From positions 26,280,697-26,344,696 of the forward strand of contig OZ026604.1 in assembly GCA_964020085.1 (NCBI GenBank): a stretch of DNA of 64,000 bases, in the 5' to 3' direction. Below, piece by piece: positions 1 to 10,546 of the stretch. Every line of letters begins with the position of its first letter. Position 1 is the stretch's first letter. Made by a program: the position numbers and the translations under genes. Below the pieces are notes generated by a model, which saw nothing but the letters and a program-made list of their open reading frames with translations, ran no database searches and was not told the DNA's origin. Source of the DNA: Micromussa lordhowensis. Its lineage: Eukaryota; Cnidaria; Anthozoa; Scleractinia; Lobophylliidae.

Positions 1-134
1 TCTCGCACTATGCTAACCAGCCCGTTTGCTAATTAGCCGAACTTTGCGCGCGTCACAACTTTGCAAACTAGTACCACCAAAGCACTCCCGGGGTCGGTCC
101 GGGTCCAAATGCGAAGTATCGGAGCTGCGCGAAA
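1..134. repeat. Half-unit A (134 bp), reference copy
   Basis: Half A runs from TCTCGCACTATG to GCTGCGCGAAA. It aligns to half B without gaps over 1-24 and again from about 25 onward after B's 25 extra bases. I count about 20 mismatches in 134 columns (about 85% identity). The least similar stretch is 25-35, next to the indel. A-specific features are the palindrome GCTAATTAGC and the CpG-dense stretch TTGCGCGCGTCGC at 44-56. A is about 54% G+C with 14 CpG. The A-B similarity shows that the 293-bp unit arose by dimerisation of a shorter monomer followed by co-amplification as a pair. No isolated A-A or B-B junction is present anywhere in the window. Confidence 0.93.
28..37. repeat. Perfect 10-bp palindrome GCTAATTAGC in half A (reference copy)
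   Basis: GCTAATTAGC equals its own reverse complement. It occurs once per unit, in A only; the matching part of B has diverged. It is the most A+T-rich spot in a G+C-rich unit and is intact in practically every copy (one exception is the unit at 36915, reading GCTTATTAGC). The TAATTA core is the kind of site many homeodomain proteins bind, which is general knowledge and not evidence of binding here. It could equally be neutral and retained by homogenisation. Confidence 0.75.
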
Positions 135-293
135 TCTCCCACTATGCTAATCAGCCCGCAGATCCCCAGGCGTGGCCGGCTGGCTGACTCGTTAGCCGAG
201 CTTGACGCGTGTCGCAACTTGGCAAACTAATGGCACCAAAGCACTCCTGGGGTGGGTCCGGGTCCACATGCAAAGTTTCGGAGCTGCGCGACA
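135..293. repeat. Half-unit B (159 bp), reference copy
   Basis: Half B runs from TCTCCCACTATG to GCTGCGCGACA. It shares the opening block (22 of 24 positions with A), the block GCCGA...GCAAAC, and a long closing block CCAAAGCACTCC...GGAGCTGCGCGA. It differs from A by 25 extra bases and by scattered substitutions. B is about 60% G+C with 12 CpG. Most recurring marker variants of the array lie in B (unit positions 158, 165, 172, 208, 213, 236, 250, 260, 276, 286, 289), while A varies less often. Whether this reflects selection on A or only which variants happened to be amplified cannot be told from sequence. Confidence 0.93.
159..183. repeat. 25-bp segment present only in half B
   Basis: Just after CAGCCCG the B half has 25 bases without counterpart in A (CAGATCCCCAGGCGTGGCC and then GGCTGG). 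The segment is G+C-rich, contains two CpG and most of the palindrome GCCGGC, and is bracketed by a weak CCAG/CTGG inverted pair. It accounts exactly for the length difference 159 minus 134. I see no copy of it elsewhere in the unit, so it looks like an insertion in B or a loss from A rather than a local duplication. The left edge is uncertain by a few bases because the neighbouring 11 bases of A align poorly. Confidence 0.8.
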
Positions 294-879
294 TCTCGCA
301 CTATGCTAACCAGCCCGTTTGCTAATTAGCCGAACTTTGCGCGCGTCGCAACTTTGCAAACTAATACCACCAAAGCACTCCCGGGGTCGGTCCGGGTCCA
401 AATGCGAAGTATCGGAGCTGCGCGAAATCTCCCACTATGCTAATCAGCCCGCAGATCCCCAGGCGTGGCCGGCTGGCTGACTCGTTAGCCGAGCTTGACG
501 CGTGTCGCAACTTGGCAAACTAATGGCACCAAAGCACTCCTGGGGTGGGTCCGGATCCACATGCAAAGTTTCGGAGCTGCGCGACATCTCGCACTATGCT
601 AACCAGCCCGTTTGCTAATTAGCCGAACTTTGCGCGCGTCGCAACTTTGCAAACTAATACCACCAAAGCACTCCCGGGGTCGGTCCGGGTCCAAATGCGA
701 AGTATCGGAGCTGCGCGAAATCTCCCACTATGCTAATCAGCCCGCAGATCCCCAGGCGTGGCCGGCTGGCTGACTCGTTAGCCGAGCTTGACGCGTGTCG
801 CAACTTGGCAAACTAATGGCACCAAAGCACTCCTGGGGTGGGTCCGGGTCCACATGCAAAGTTTCGGAGCTGCGCGACA

Positions 880-2051
880 TCTCGCACTATGCTAACCAGC
901 CCGTTTGCTAATTAGCCGAACTTTGCGCGCGTCGCAACTTTGCAAACTAATACCACCAAAGCACTCCCGGGGTCGGTCCGGGTCCAAATGCAAAGTATCG
1001 GAGCTGCGCGAAATCTCCCACTATGCTAATCAGCCCGCAGATCCCCAGGCGTGGCCGGCTGGCTGACTCGTTAGCCGAGCTTGACGCGTGTCGCAACTTG
1101 GCAAACTAATGGCACCAAAGCACTCCTGGGGTAGGTCCGGGTCCACATGCAAAGTTTCGGAGCTGCGCGACATCTCGCACTATGCTAACCAGCCCGTTTG
1201 CTAATTAGCCGAACTTTGCGCGCGTCGCAACTTTGCAAACTAATACCACCAAAGCACTCTCGGGGTCGGTCCGGGTCCAAATGCGAAGTATCGGAGCTGC
1301 GCGAAATCTCCCACTATGCTAATCAGCCCGCAGATCCCCAGGCGTGGCCGGCTGGCTGACTCGTTAGCCGAGCTTGACGCGTGTCGCAACTTGGCAAACT
1401 AATGGCACCAAAGCACTCCTGGGGTGGGTCCGGGTCCACATGCAAAGTTTCGGAGCTGCGCGACATCTCGCACTATGCTAACCAGCCCGTTTGCTAATTA
1501 GCCGAACATTGCGCGCGTCGCAACTTTGCAAACTAATACCACCAAAGCACTCCCGGGGTCGGTCCGGGTCCAAATGCGAAGTATCGGAGCTGCGCGAAAT
1601 CTCCCACTATGCTACTCAGCCCGCAGATCCCCAGGTGTGGCCGGCTGGCTGACTCGTTAGCCGAGCTTGACGCGTGTCGCAACTTGGCAAACTAATGGCA
1701 CCAAAGCACTCCTGGGGTGGGTCCGGGTCCACATGCAAAGTTTCGGAGCTGCGCGACATCTCGCACTATGCTAACCAGCCCGTTTGCTAATTAGCCGAAC
1801 TTTGCGCGCGTCGCAACTTTGCAAACTAATACCACCAAACCACTCCCGGGGTCGGTCCGGGTCCAAATGCGAAGTATCGGAGCTGCGCGAAATCTCCCAC
1901 TATGCTAATCAGCCCGCAGATCCCCAGGCGTGGCCGGCTGGCTGACTCGTTAGCAGAGCTTGACGCGTGTCGCAACTTGGCAAACTAATGGCACCAAAGC
2001 ACTCCTGGGGTGGGTCCGGGTCCACATGCAAAGTTTCGGAGCTGCGCGACA
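880..2051. repeat. 6-unit-period HOR block, copy 1 (units 4-7)
   Basis: Markers in order are G113A+G254A, then a unit with a private change, then A150C+C171T, then G82C. The same order recurs 1758 bp (6 units) later at 2638-3807. Differences between the copies, such as the 2-bp deletion in the second unit of copy 2 and one extra substitution in its third unit, arose after the duplication. Confidence 0.8.
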
Positions 2052-2637
2052 TCTCGCACTATGCTAACCAGCCCGTTTGCTAATTAGCCGAACTTTGCGC
2101 GCGTCGCAACTTTGCAAACTAATACCACCAAAGCACTCCCGGGGTCGGTCCGGGTCCAAATGCGAAGTATCGGAGCTGCGCGAAATCTCCCACTATGCTA
2201 ATCAGCCCGCAGATCCCCAGGCGTGGCCGGCTGGCTGACTCGTTAGCCGAGCTTGACGCGTGTCGCAACTTGGCAAACTAATGGCACCAAAGCACTCCTG
2301 GGGTGGGTCCGGGTCCACATGCAAAGTTTCGGAGCTGCGCGACATCTCGCACTATGCTAACCAGCCCGTTTGCTAATTAGCCGAACTTTGCGCGCGTCGC
2401 AACTTTGCAAACTAATACCACCAAAGCACTCCCGGGGTCGGTCCGGGTCCAAATGCGAAGTATCGGAGCTGCGCGAAATCTCCCACTATGCTAATCAGCC
2501 CGCAGATCCCCAGGCGTGGCCGGCTGGCTGACTCGTTAGCCGAGCTTGACGCGTGTCGCAACTTGGCAAACTAATGGCACCAAAGCACTCCTGGGGTGGG
2601 TCCGGGTCCACATGCAAAGTTTCGGAGCTGCGCGACA

Positions 2638-3807
2638 TCTCGCACTATGCTAACCAGCCCGTTTGCTAATTAGCCGAACTTTGCGCGCGTCGCAACTTTG
2701 CAAACTAATACCACCAAAGCACTCCCGGGGTCGGTCCGGGTCCAAATGCAAAGTATCGGAGCTGCGCGAAATCTCCCACTATGCTAATCAGCCCGCAGAT
2801 CCCCAGGCGTGGCCGGCTGGCTGACTCGTTAGCCGAGCTTGACGCGTGTCGCAACTTGGCAAACTAATGGCACCAAAGCACTCCTGGGGTAGGTCCGGGT
2901 CCACATGCAAAGTTTCGGAGCTGCGCGACATCTCGCACTATGCTAACCAGCCCGTTTGCTAATTAGCCGAACTTTGCGCGTCGCAACTTTGCAAACTAAT
3001 ACCACCAAAGCACTCCCGGGGTCGGTCCGGGTCCAAATGCGAAGTATCGGAGCTGCGCGAAATCTCCCACTATGCTAATCAGCCCGCAGATCCCCAGGCG
3101 TGGCCGGCTGGCTGACTCGTTAGCCGAGCTTGACGCGTGTCGCAACTTGGCAAACTAATGGCACCAAAGCACTCCTGGGGTGGGTCCGGGTCCACATGCA
3201 AAGTTTCGGAGCTGCGCGACATCTCGCACTATGCTAACCAGCCCGTTTGCTAATTAGCCGAACTTTGCGCGCGTCGCAACTTTGCAAACTAATACCACCA
3301 AAGCACTCCCGGGGTCGGTCCGGGTCCAAATGCGAAGTATCGGAGCTGCGCGAAATCTCCCACTATGCTACTTAGCCCGCAGATCCCCAGGTGTGGCCGG
3401 CTGGCTGACTCGTTAGCCGAGCTTGACGCGTGTCGCAACTTGGCAAACTAATGGCACCAAAGCACTCCTGGGGTGGGTCCGGGTCCACATGCAAAGTTTC
3501 GGAGCTGCGCGACATCTCGCACTATGCTAACCAGCCCGTTTGCTAATTAGCCGAACTTTGCGCGCGTCGCAACTTTGCAAACTAATACCACCAAACCACT
3601 CCCGGGGTCGGTCCGGGTCCAAATGCGAAGTATCGGAGCTGCGCGAAATCTCCCACTATGCTAATCAGCCCGCAGATCCCCAGGCGTGGCCGGCTGGCTG
3701 ACTCGTTAGCCGAGCTTGACGCGTGTCGCAACTTGGCAAACTAATGGCACCAAAGCACTCCTGGGGTGGGTCCGGGTCCACATGCAAAGTTTCGGAGCTG
3801 CGCGACA
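2638..3807. repeat. 6-unit-period HOR block, copy 2 (units 10-13)
   Basis: This block repeats the marker order of 880-2051. Its second unit (2931-3221) has lost 2 bp in the GCGCGCG run, and its third unit adds a C to T change beside A150C (reads TGCTACTTAG). The third and fourth units recur again at 4394 and 4687. Confidence 0.8.
2931..3221. repeat. 291-bp unit with a 2-bp deletion
   Basis: In half A the run TTGCGCGCGTCGC is shortened by one GC/CG step (TTGCGCGTCGC, near 2974-2984). It is the only 2-bp indel in the window and fits slippage in a CG dinucleotide run. It is unique, hence younger than the duplications around it, or a sequencing error. Confidence 0.8.
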
Positions 3808-4393
3808 TCTCGCACTATGCTAACCAGCCCGTTTGCTAATTAGCCGAACTTTGCGCGCGTCGCAACTTTGCAAACTAATACCACCAAAGCACTCCCGGGG
3901 TCGGTCCGGGTCCAAATGCGAAGTATCGGAGCTGCGCGAAATCTCCCACTATGCTAATCAGCCCGCAGATCCCCAGGCGTGGCCGGCTGGCTGACTCGTT
4001 AGCCGAGCTTGACGCGTGTCGCAACTTGGCAAACTAATGGCACCAAAGCACTCCTGGGGTGGGTCCGGGTCCACATGCAAAGTTTCGGAGCTGCGCGACA
4101 TCTCGCACTATGCTAGCCAGCCCGTTTGCTAATTAGCCGAACTTTGCGCGCGTCGCAACTTTGCAAACTAATACCACCAAAGCACTCCCGGGGTCGGTCC
4201 GGGTCCAAATGCGAAGTATCGGAGCTGCGCGAAATCTCCCACTATGCTAATCAGCCCGCAGATCCCCAGGCGTGGCCGGCTGGCTGACTCGTTAGCCGAG
4301 CTTGACGCGTGTCGCAACTTGGCAAACTAATGGCACCAAAGCACTCCTGGGGTGGGTCCGGGTCTACATGCAAAGTTTCGGAGCTGCGCGACA
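3222..4393. repeat. 4-unit HOR, tandem copy 1 (units 12-15)
   Basis: The marker order is A150C+C171T, G82C, consensus, A16G+C265T. It is followed directly by a second copy of the same four units at 4394-5565, an exact 1172-bp step. This is a clean example of segmental tandem duplication by unequal exchange in register. Confidence 0.85.
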
Positions 4394-5565
4394 TCTCGCA
4401 CTATGCTAACCAGCCCGTTTGCTAATTAGCCGAACTTTGCGCGCGTCGCAACTTTGCAAACTAATACCACCAAAGCACTCCCGGGGTCGGTCCGGGTCCA
4501 AATGCGAAGTATCGGAGCTGCGCGAAATCTCCCACTATGCTACTCAGCCCGCAGATCCCCAGGTGTGGCCGGCTGGCTGACTCGTTAGCCGAGCTTGACG
4601 CGTGTCGCAACTTGGCAAACTAATGGCACCAAAGCACTCCTGGGGTGGGTCCGGGTCCACATGCAAAGTTTCGGAGCTGCGCGACATCTCGCACTATGCT
4701 AACCAGCCCGTTTGCTAATTAGCCGAACTTTGCGCGCGTCGCAACTTTGCAAACTAATACCACCAAACCACTCCCGGGGTCGGTCCGGGTCCAAATGCGA
4801 AGTATCGGAGCTGCGCGAAATCTCCCACTATGCTAATCAGCCCGCAGATCCCCAGGCGTGGCCGGCTGGCTGACTCGTTAGCCGAGCTTGACGCGTGTCG
4901 CAACTTGGCAAACTAATGGCACCAAAGCACTCCTGGGGTGGGTCCGGGTCCACATGCAAAGTTTCGGAGCTGCGCGACATCTCGCACTATGCTAACCAGC
5001 CCGTTTGCTAATTAGCCGAACTTTGCGCGCGTCGCAACTTTGCAAACTAATACCACCAAAGCACTCCCGGGGTCGGTCCGGGTCCAAATGCGAAGTATCG
5101 GAGCTGCGCGAAATCTCCCACTATGCTAATCAGCCCGCAGATCCCCAGGCGTGGCCGGCTGGCTGACTCGTTAGCCGAGCTTGACGCGTGTCGCAACTTG
5201 GCAAACTAATGGCACCAAAGCACTCCTGGGGTGGGTCCGGGTCCACATGCAAAGTTTCGGAGCTGCGCGACATCTCGCACTATGCTAGCCAGCCCGTTTG
5301 CTAATTAGCCGAACTTTGCGCGCGTCGCAACTTTGCAAACTAATACCACCAAAGCACTCCCGGGGTCGGTCCGGGTCCAAATGCGAAGTATCGGAGCTGC
5401 GCGAAATCTCCCACTATGCTAATCAGCCCGCAGATCCCCAGGCGTGGCCGGCTGGCTGACTCGTTAGCCGAGCTTGACGCGTGTCGCAACTTGGCAAACT
5501 AATGGCACCAAAGCACTCCTGGGGTGGGTCCGGGTCTACATGCAAAGTTTCGGAGCTGCGCGACA
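4394..5565. repeat. 4-unit HOR, tandem copy 2 (units 16-19)
   Basis: This is the same marker order as 3222-4393, immediately downstream. The copies are nearly identical; the extra C to T near 3370 in the first copy is missing here, so it is either newer than the duplication or has been corrected in this copy. Confidence 0.85.
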
Positions 5566-8495
5566 TCTCGCACTATGCTAACCAGCCCGTTTGCTAATTA
5601 GCCGAACTTTGCGCGCGTCGCAACTTTGCAAACTAATACCACCAAAGCACTCCCGGGGTCGGTCCGGGTCCAAATGCGAAGTATCGGAGCTGCGCGAAAT
5701 CTCCCACTATGCTAATCAGCCCGCAGATCCCCAGGCGTGGCCGGCTGGCTGACTCGTTAGCCGAGCTTGACGCGTGTCGCAACTTGGCAAACTAATGGCA
5801 CCAAAGCACTCCTGGGGTGGGTCCGGGTCCACATGCAAAGTTTCGGAGCTGCGCGACATCTCGCACTATGCTAACGAGCCCGTTTGCTAATTAGCCGAAC
5901 TTTGCGCGCGTCGCAACTTTGCAAACTAATACCACCAAAGCACTCCCGGGGTCGGTCCGGGTCCAAATGCGAAGTATCGGAGCTGCGCGAAATCTCCCAC
6001 TATGCTAATCAGCCCGCAGATCCCCAGGCGTGGCCGGCTGGCTGACTCGTTAGCCGAGCTTGACGCGTGTCGCAACTTGGCAAACTAATGGCACCAAAGC
6101 ACTCCTGGGGTGGGTCCGGGTCCACATGCAAAGTTTCGGAGCTGCGCGACATCTCGCACTATGCTAACCAGCCCGTTTGCTAATTAGCCGAACTTTGCGC
6201 GCGTCGCAACTTTGCAAACTAATACCACCAAAGCACTCCCGGGGTCGGTCCGGGTCCAAATGCGAAGTATCGGAGCTGCGCGAAATCTCCCACTATGCTA
6301 ATCAGCCCGCAGATCCCCAGGCGTGGCCGGCTGGCTGACTCGTTAGCCGAGCTTGACGCGTGTCGCAACTTGGCAAACTAATGGCACCAAAGCACTCCTG
6401 GGGTGGGTCCGGGTCCACATGCAAAGTTTCGGAGCTGCGCGACATCTCGCACTATGCTAACCAGCCCGTTTGCTAATTAGCCGAACTTTGCGCGCGTCGC
6501 AACTTTGCAAACTAATACCACCAAAGCACTCCCGGGGTCGGTCCGGGTCCAAATGCGAAGTATCGGAGCTGCGCGAAATCTCCCACTATGCTAATCAGCC
6601 CGCAGATCCCCAGGCGTGGCCGGCTGGCTGACTCGTTAGCCGAGCTTGACGCGTGTCGCAACTTGGCAAACTAATGGCACCAAAGCACTCCTGGGGTGGG
6701 TCCGGGTCCACATGCAAAGTTTCGGAGCTGCGCGACATCTCGCACTATGCTAACCAGCCCGTTTGCTAATTAGCCGAACTTTGCGCGCGTCGCAACTTTG
6801 CAAACTAATACCACCAAAGCACTCCCGGGGTCGGTCCGGGTCCAAATGCGAAGTATCGGAGCTGCGCGAAATCTCCCACTATGCTAATCAGCCCGCAGAT
6901 CCCCAGGCGTGGCCGGCTGGCTGACTCGTTAGCCGAGCTTGACGCGTGTCGCAACTTGGCAAACTAATGGCACCAAAGCACTCCTGGGGTGGGTCCGGGT
7001 CCACATGCAAAGTTTCGGAGCTGCGCGACATCTCGCACTATGCTAACCAGCCCGTTTGCTAATTAGCCGAACTTTGCGCGCGTCGCAACTTTGCAAACTA
7101 ATACCACCAAAGCACTCCCGGGGTCGGTCCGGGTCCAAATGCGAAGTATCGGAGCTGCGCGAAATCTCCCACTATGCTAATCAGCCCGCAGATCCCCAGG
7201 CGTGGCCGGCTGGCTGACTCGTTAGCCGAGCTTGACGCGTGTCGCAACTTGGCAAACTAATGGCACCAAAGCACTCCTGGGGTGGGTCCGGGTCCACATG
7301 CAAAGTTTCGGAGCTGCGCGACATCTCGCACTATGCTAACCAGCCCGTTTGCTAATTAGCCGAACTTTGCGCGCGTCGCAACTTTGCAAACTAATACCAC
7401 CAAAGCACTCCCGGGGTCGGTCCGGGTCCAAATGCGAAGTATCGGAGCTGCGCGAAATCTCCCACTATGCTAATCAGCCCGCAGATCCCCAGGCGTGGCC
7501 GGCTGGCTGACTCGTTAGCCGAGCTTGACGCGTGTCGCAACTTGGCAAACTAATGGCACCAAAGCACTCCTGGGGTGGGTCCGGGTCCACATGCAAAGTT
7601 TCGGAGCTGCGCGACATCTCGCACTATGCTAACCAGCCCGTTTGCTAATTAGCCGAACTTTGCGCGCGTCGCAACTTTGCAAACTAATACCACCAAAGCA
7701 CTCCCGGGGTCGGTCCGGGTCCAAATGCGAAGTATCGGAGCTGCGCGAAATCTCCCACTATGCTAATCAGCCCGCAGATCCCCAGGCGTGGCCGGCTGGC
7801 TAACTCGTTAGCCGAGCTTGACGCGTGTCGCAACTTGGCAAACTAATGGCACCAAAGCACTCCTGGGGTGGGTCCGGGTCCACATGCAAAGTTTCGGAGC
7901 TGCGCGACATCTCGCACTATGCTAACCAGCCCGTTTGCTAATTAGCCGAACTTTGCGCGCGTCGCAACTTTGCAAACTAATACCACCAAAGCACTCCCGG
8001 GGTCGGTCCGGGTCCAAATGCGAAGTATCGGAGCTGCGCGAAATCTCCCACTATGCTAATCAGCCCGCAGATCCCCAGGCGTGGCCGGCTGGCTGACTCG
8101 TTAGCCGAGCTTGACGCGTGTCGCAACTTGGCAAACTAATGGCACCAAAGCACTCCTGGGGTGGGTCCGGGTCCACATGCAAAGTTTCGGAGCTGCGCGA
8201 CATCTCGCACTATGCTAACCAGCCCGTTTGCTAATTAGCCGAACTTTGCGCGCGTCGCAACTTTGCAAACTAATACCACCAAAGCACTCCCGGGGTCGGT
8301 CCGGGTCCAAATGCGAAGTATCGGAGCTGCGCGAAATCTCCCACTATGCTAATCAGCCCGCAGATCCCCAGGCGTGGCCGGCTGGCTGACTCGTTAGCCG
8401 AGCTTGACGCGTGTCGCAACTTGGCAAACTAATGGCACCAAAGCACTCCTGGGGTGGGTCCGGGTCCACATGCAAAGTTTCGGAGCTGCGCGACA
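5566..8495. repeat. Zone 2 (units 20-29): near-consensus block
   Basis: Ten consecutive units carry almost no variation. I see only a C to G at about 5873 (CTAACGAGCC) and a G to A at about 7802 (GGCTAACTCG). No HOR marker is present. The block separates the private HORs of zone 1 from the main HOR families starting at 8496. Confidence 0.85.
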
Positions 8496-10546
8496 TCTCG
8501 CACTATGCTAACCAGCCCGTTTGCTAATTAGCCGAACTTTGCGCGCGTCGCAACTTTGCAAACTAATACCACCAAAGCACTCCCGGGGTCGGGCCGGGTC
8601 CAAATGCGAAGTATCGGAGCTGCGCGAAATCTCCCACTATGCTAATCAGCCCGCAGATCGCCAGGCGTGGCCGGCTGGCTGACTCGTTAGCCGAGCTTGA
8701 CGCGTGTCGCAACTTGGCAAACTAATGGCACCAAAGCACTCCTGGGGTGGGTCCGGGTCCACATGCAAAGATTCGGAGCTGCGCGACATCTCGCACTATG
8801 CTAACCAGCCCGTTTGCTAATTAGCCGAACTTTGCGCGCGTCGCAACTTTGCAAACTAATACCACCAAAGCACTCCCGGGGTCGGTCCGGGTCCAAATGC
8901 GAAGTATCGGAGCTGCGCGAAATCTCCCACTATGCTAATCAGCCCGCAGATCCCCAGGCGTGGCCGGCTGGCTGACTCATTAGCCGAGCTTGACGCGTGT
9001 CGCAACTTGGCAAACTAATGGCACCAAAGCACTCCTGGGGTGGGTCCGGGTCCACATGCAAAGTTTCGGAGCTGCGTGACATCTCGCACTATGGTAACCA
9101 GCCCGTTTGCTAATTAGCCGAACTTTGCGCGCGTCGCAACTTTGCAAACTAATACCACCAAAGCACTCCCGGGGTCGGTCCGGGTCCAAATGCGAAGTAT
9201 CGGAGCTGCGCGAAATCTCCCACTATGCTAATCAGCCCACAGATCCCCAGGCGTGGCCGGCTGGCTGACTCGTTAGCCGAGCTTGACGCGTGTCGCAACT
9301 TGGCAAACTAATGGCACCAAAGCACTCCTGGGGTGGGTCCAGGTCCACATGCAAAGTTTCGGAGCTGCGCGACATCTCGCACTATGCTAACCAGCCCGTT
9401 TGCTAATTAGCCGAACTTTGCGCGCGTCGCAACTTTGCAAACTAATACCACCAAAGCACTCCCGGGGTCGGTCCGGGTCCAAATGCGAAGTATCGGAGCT
9501 GCGCGAAATCTCCCACTATGCTAATCAGCCCGCAGATCCCCAGGCGTGGCCGGCTGGCTGACTCGTTAGCCGAGCTTGACGTGTGTCGCAACTTGGCAAA
9601 CTAATGGCACCAAAGCACTCCTGGGGTGGGTCCGGGTCCACATGCAAAGTTTCGGAGCTGCGCGACATCTCGCACTATGCTAACCAGCCCGTTTGCTAAT
9701 TAGCCGAACTTTGCGCGCGTCGCAACTTTGCAAACTAATACCACCAAAGCACTCCCGGGGTCGGTCCGGGTCCAAATGCGAAGTATCGGAGCTGCGCGAA
9801 ATCTCCCACTATGCTAATCAGCCCGCAGATCCCCAGGCATGGCCGGCTGGCTGACTCGTTAGCCGAGCTTGACGCGTGTTGCAACTTGGCAAACTAATGG
9901 CACCAAAGCACTCCTGGGGTGGGTCCGGGTCCACATGCAAAGTTTCGGAGCTGCGCGACATCTCGCACTATGCTAACCAGCCCGTTTGCTAATTAGCCGA
10001 ACTTTGCGCGCGTCGCAACTTTGCAAACTAATACCCCCAAAGCACTCCCGGGGTCGGTCCGGGTCCAAATGCGAAGTATCGGAGCTGCGCGAAATCTCCC
10101 ACTATGCTAATCAGCCCGCAGATCCCCAGGCATGGCCGGCTGGCTGACTCGTTAGCCGAGCTTGACGCGTGTTGCAACTTGGCAAACTAATGGCACCAAA
10201 GCACTCCTGGGGTGGGTCCGGGTCCACATGCAAAGTTTCGGAGCTCCGCGACATCTCGCACTATGCTAACCAGCCCGTTTGCTAATTAGCCGAACTTTGC
10301 GCGCGTCGCAACTTTGCAAACTAATACCACCAAAGCACTCCCGGGGTCGGTCCGGGTCCAAATGCGAAGTATCGGAGCTGCGCGAAATCTCCCACTATGC
10401 TAATCAGCCCGCAGATCCCCAGGCGTGGCCGGCTGGCTGACTCGTTAGCCGAGCTTGACGCGTGTCGCAACTTGGCAAACTAATGGCACCAAAGCACTCC
10501 TGGGGTGGGTCCGGGTCCACATGCAAAGTTTCGGAGCTGCGTGACA

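Larger units (their letters stand above)
1..293. repeat. First complete 293-bp satellite unit (reference frame for unit coordinates)
   Basis: This is the first full copy and sets the 1-293 numbering used throughout. Half A is 1-134 and half B 135-293. It differs from the consensus at 55 (G to A, a CpG transition) and 71 (A to G). The phase is arbitrary: the window opens inside the array, so the true recombination boundary of the unit is unknown. Compact landmarks in a consensus unit are GCTAATTAGC at 28-37, CCCGGG at 87-92, the B-only segment at 159-183, GCCGGC at 175-180, and ACGCGT at 205-210. Confidence 0.95.
1..5565. repeat. Zone 1 (units 1-19): private 6-unit and 4-unit higher-order repeats
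   Basis: Markers found here are G113A, A150C, C171T, G82C, A16G and C265T. I did not see them elsewhere in the window. G113A with G254A marks the units at 880 and 2638. A150C with C171T marks 1466, 3222 and 4394. G82C marks 1759, 3515 and 4687. A16G with C265T marks 4101 and 5273. The spacings give an older 6-unit period and a younger 4-unit tandem repeat. Conversely, the markers that dominate the rest of the window (Q, R, S, T, U, P) are absent, so this zone belongs to a different homogenisation domain. Confidence 0.85.

Noticed and set aside
257..275. G-quadruplex at GGGGTGGGTCCGGG in half B (and the similar part of half A)
   Set aside because: Only three runs of three or more G lie close together; a canonical intramolecular structure needs four. 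A two-layer or intermolecular form cannot be excluded.
8980..9189. Minus-strand open frame of 69 codons
   Set aside because: It starts with TTG, lies wholly in satellite sequence, and is open only because of the single C to G change at 9094 that removes a TAG. No ribosome-binding site, splice signal or protein similarity is apparent.
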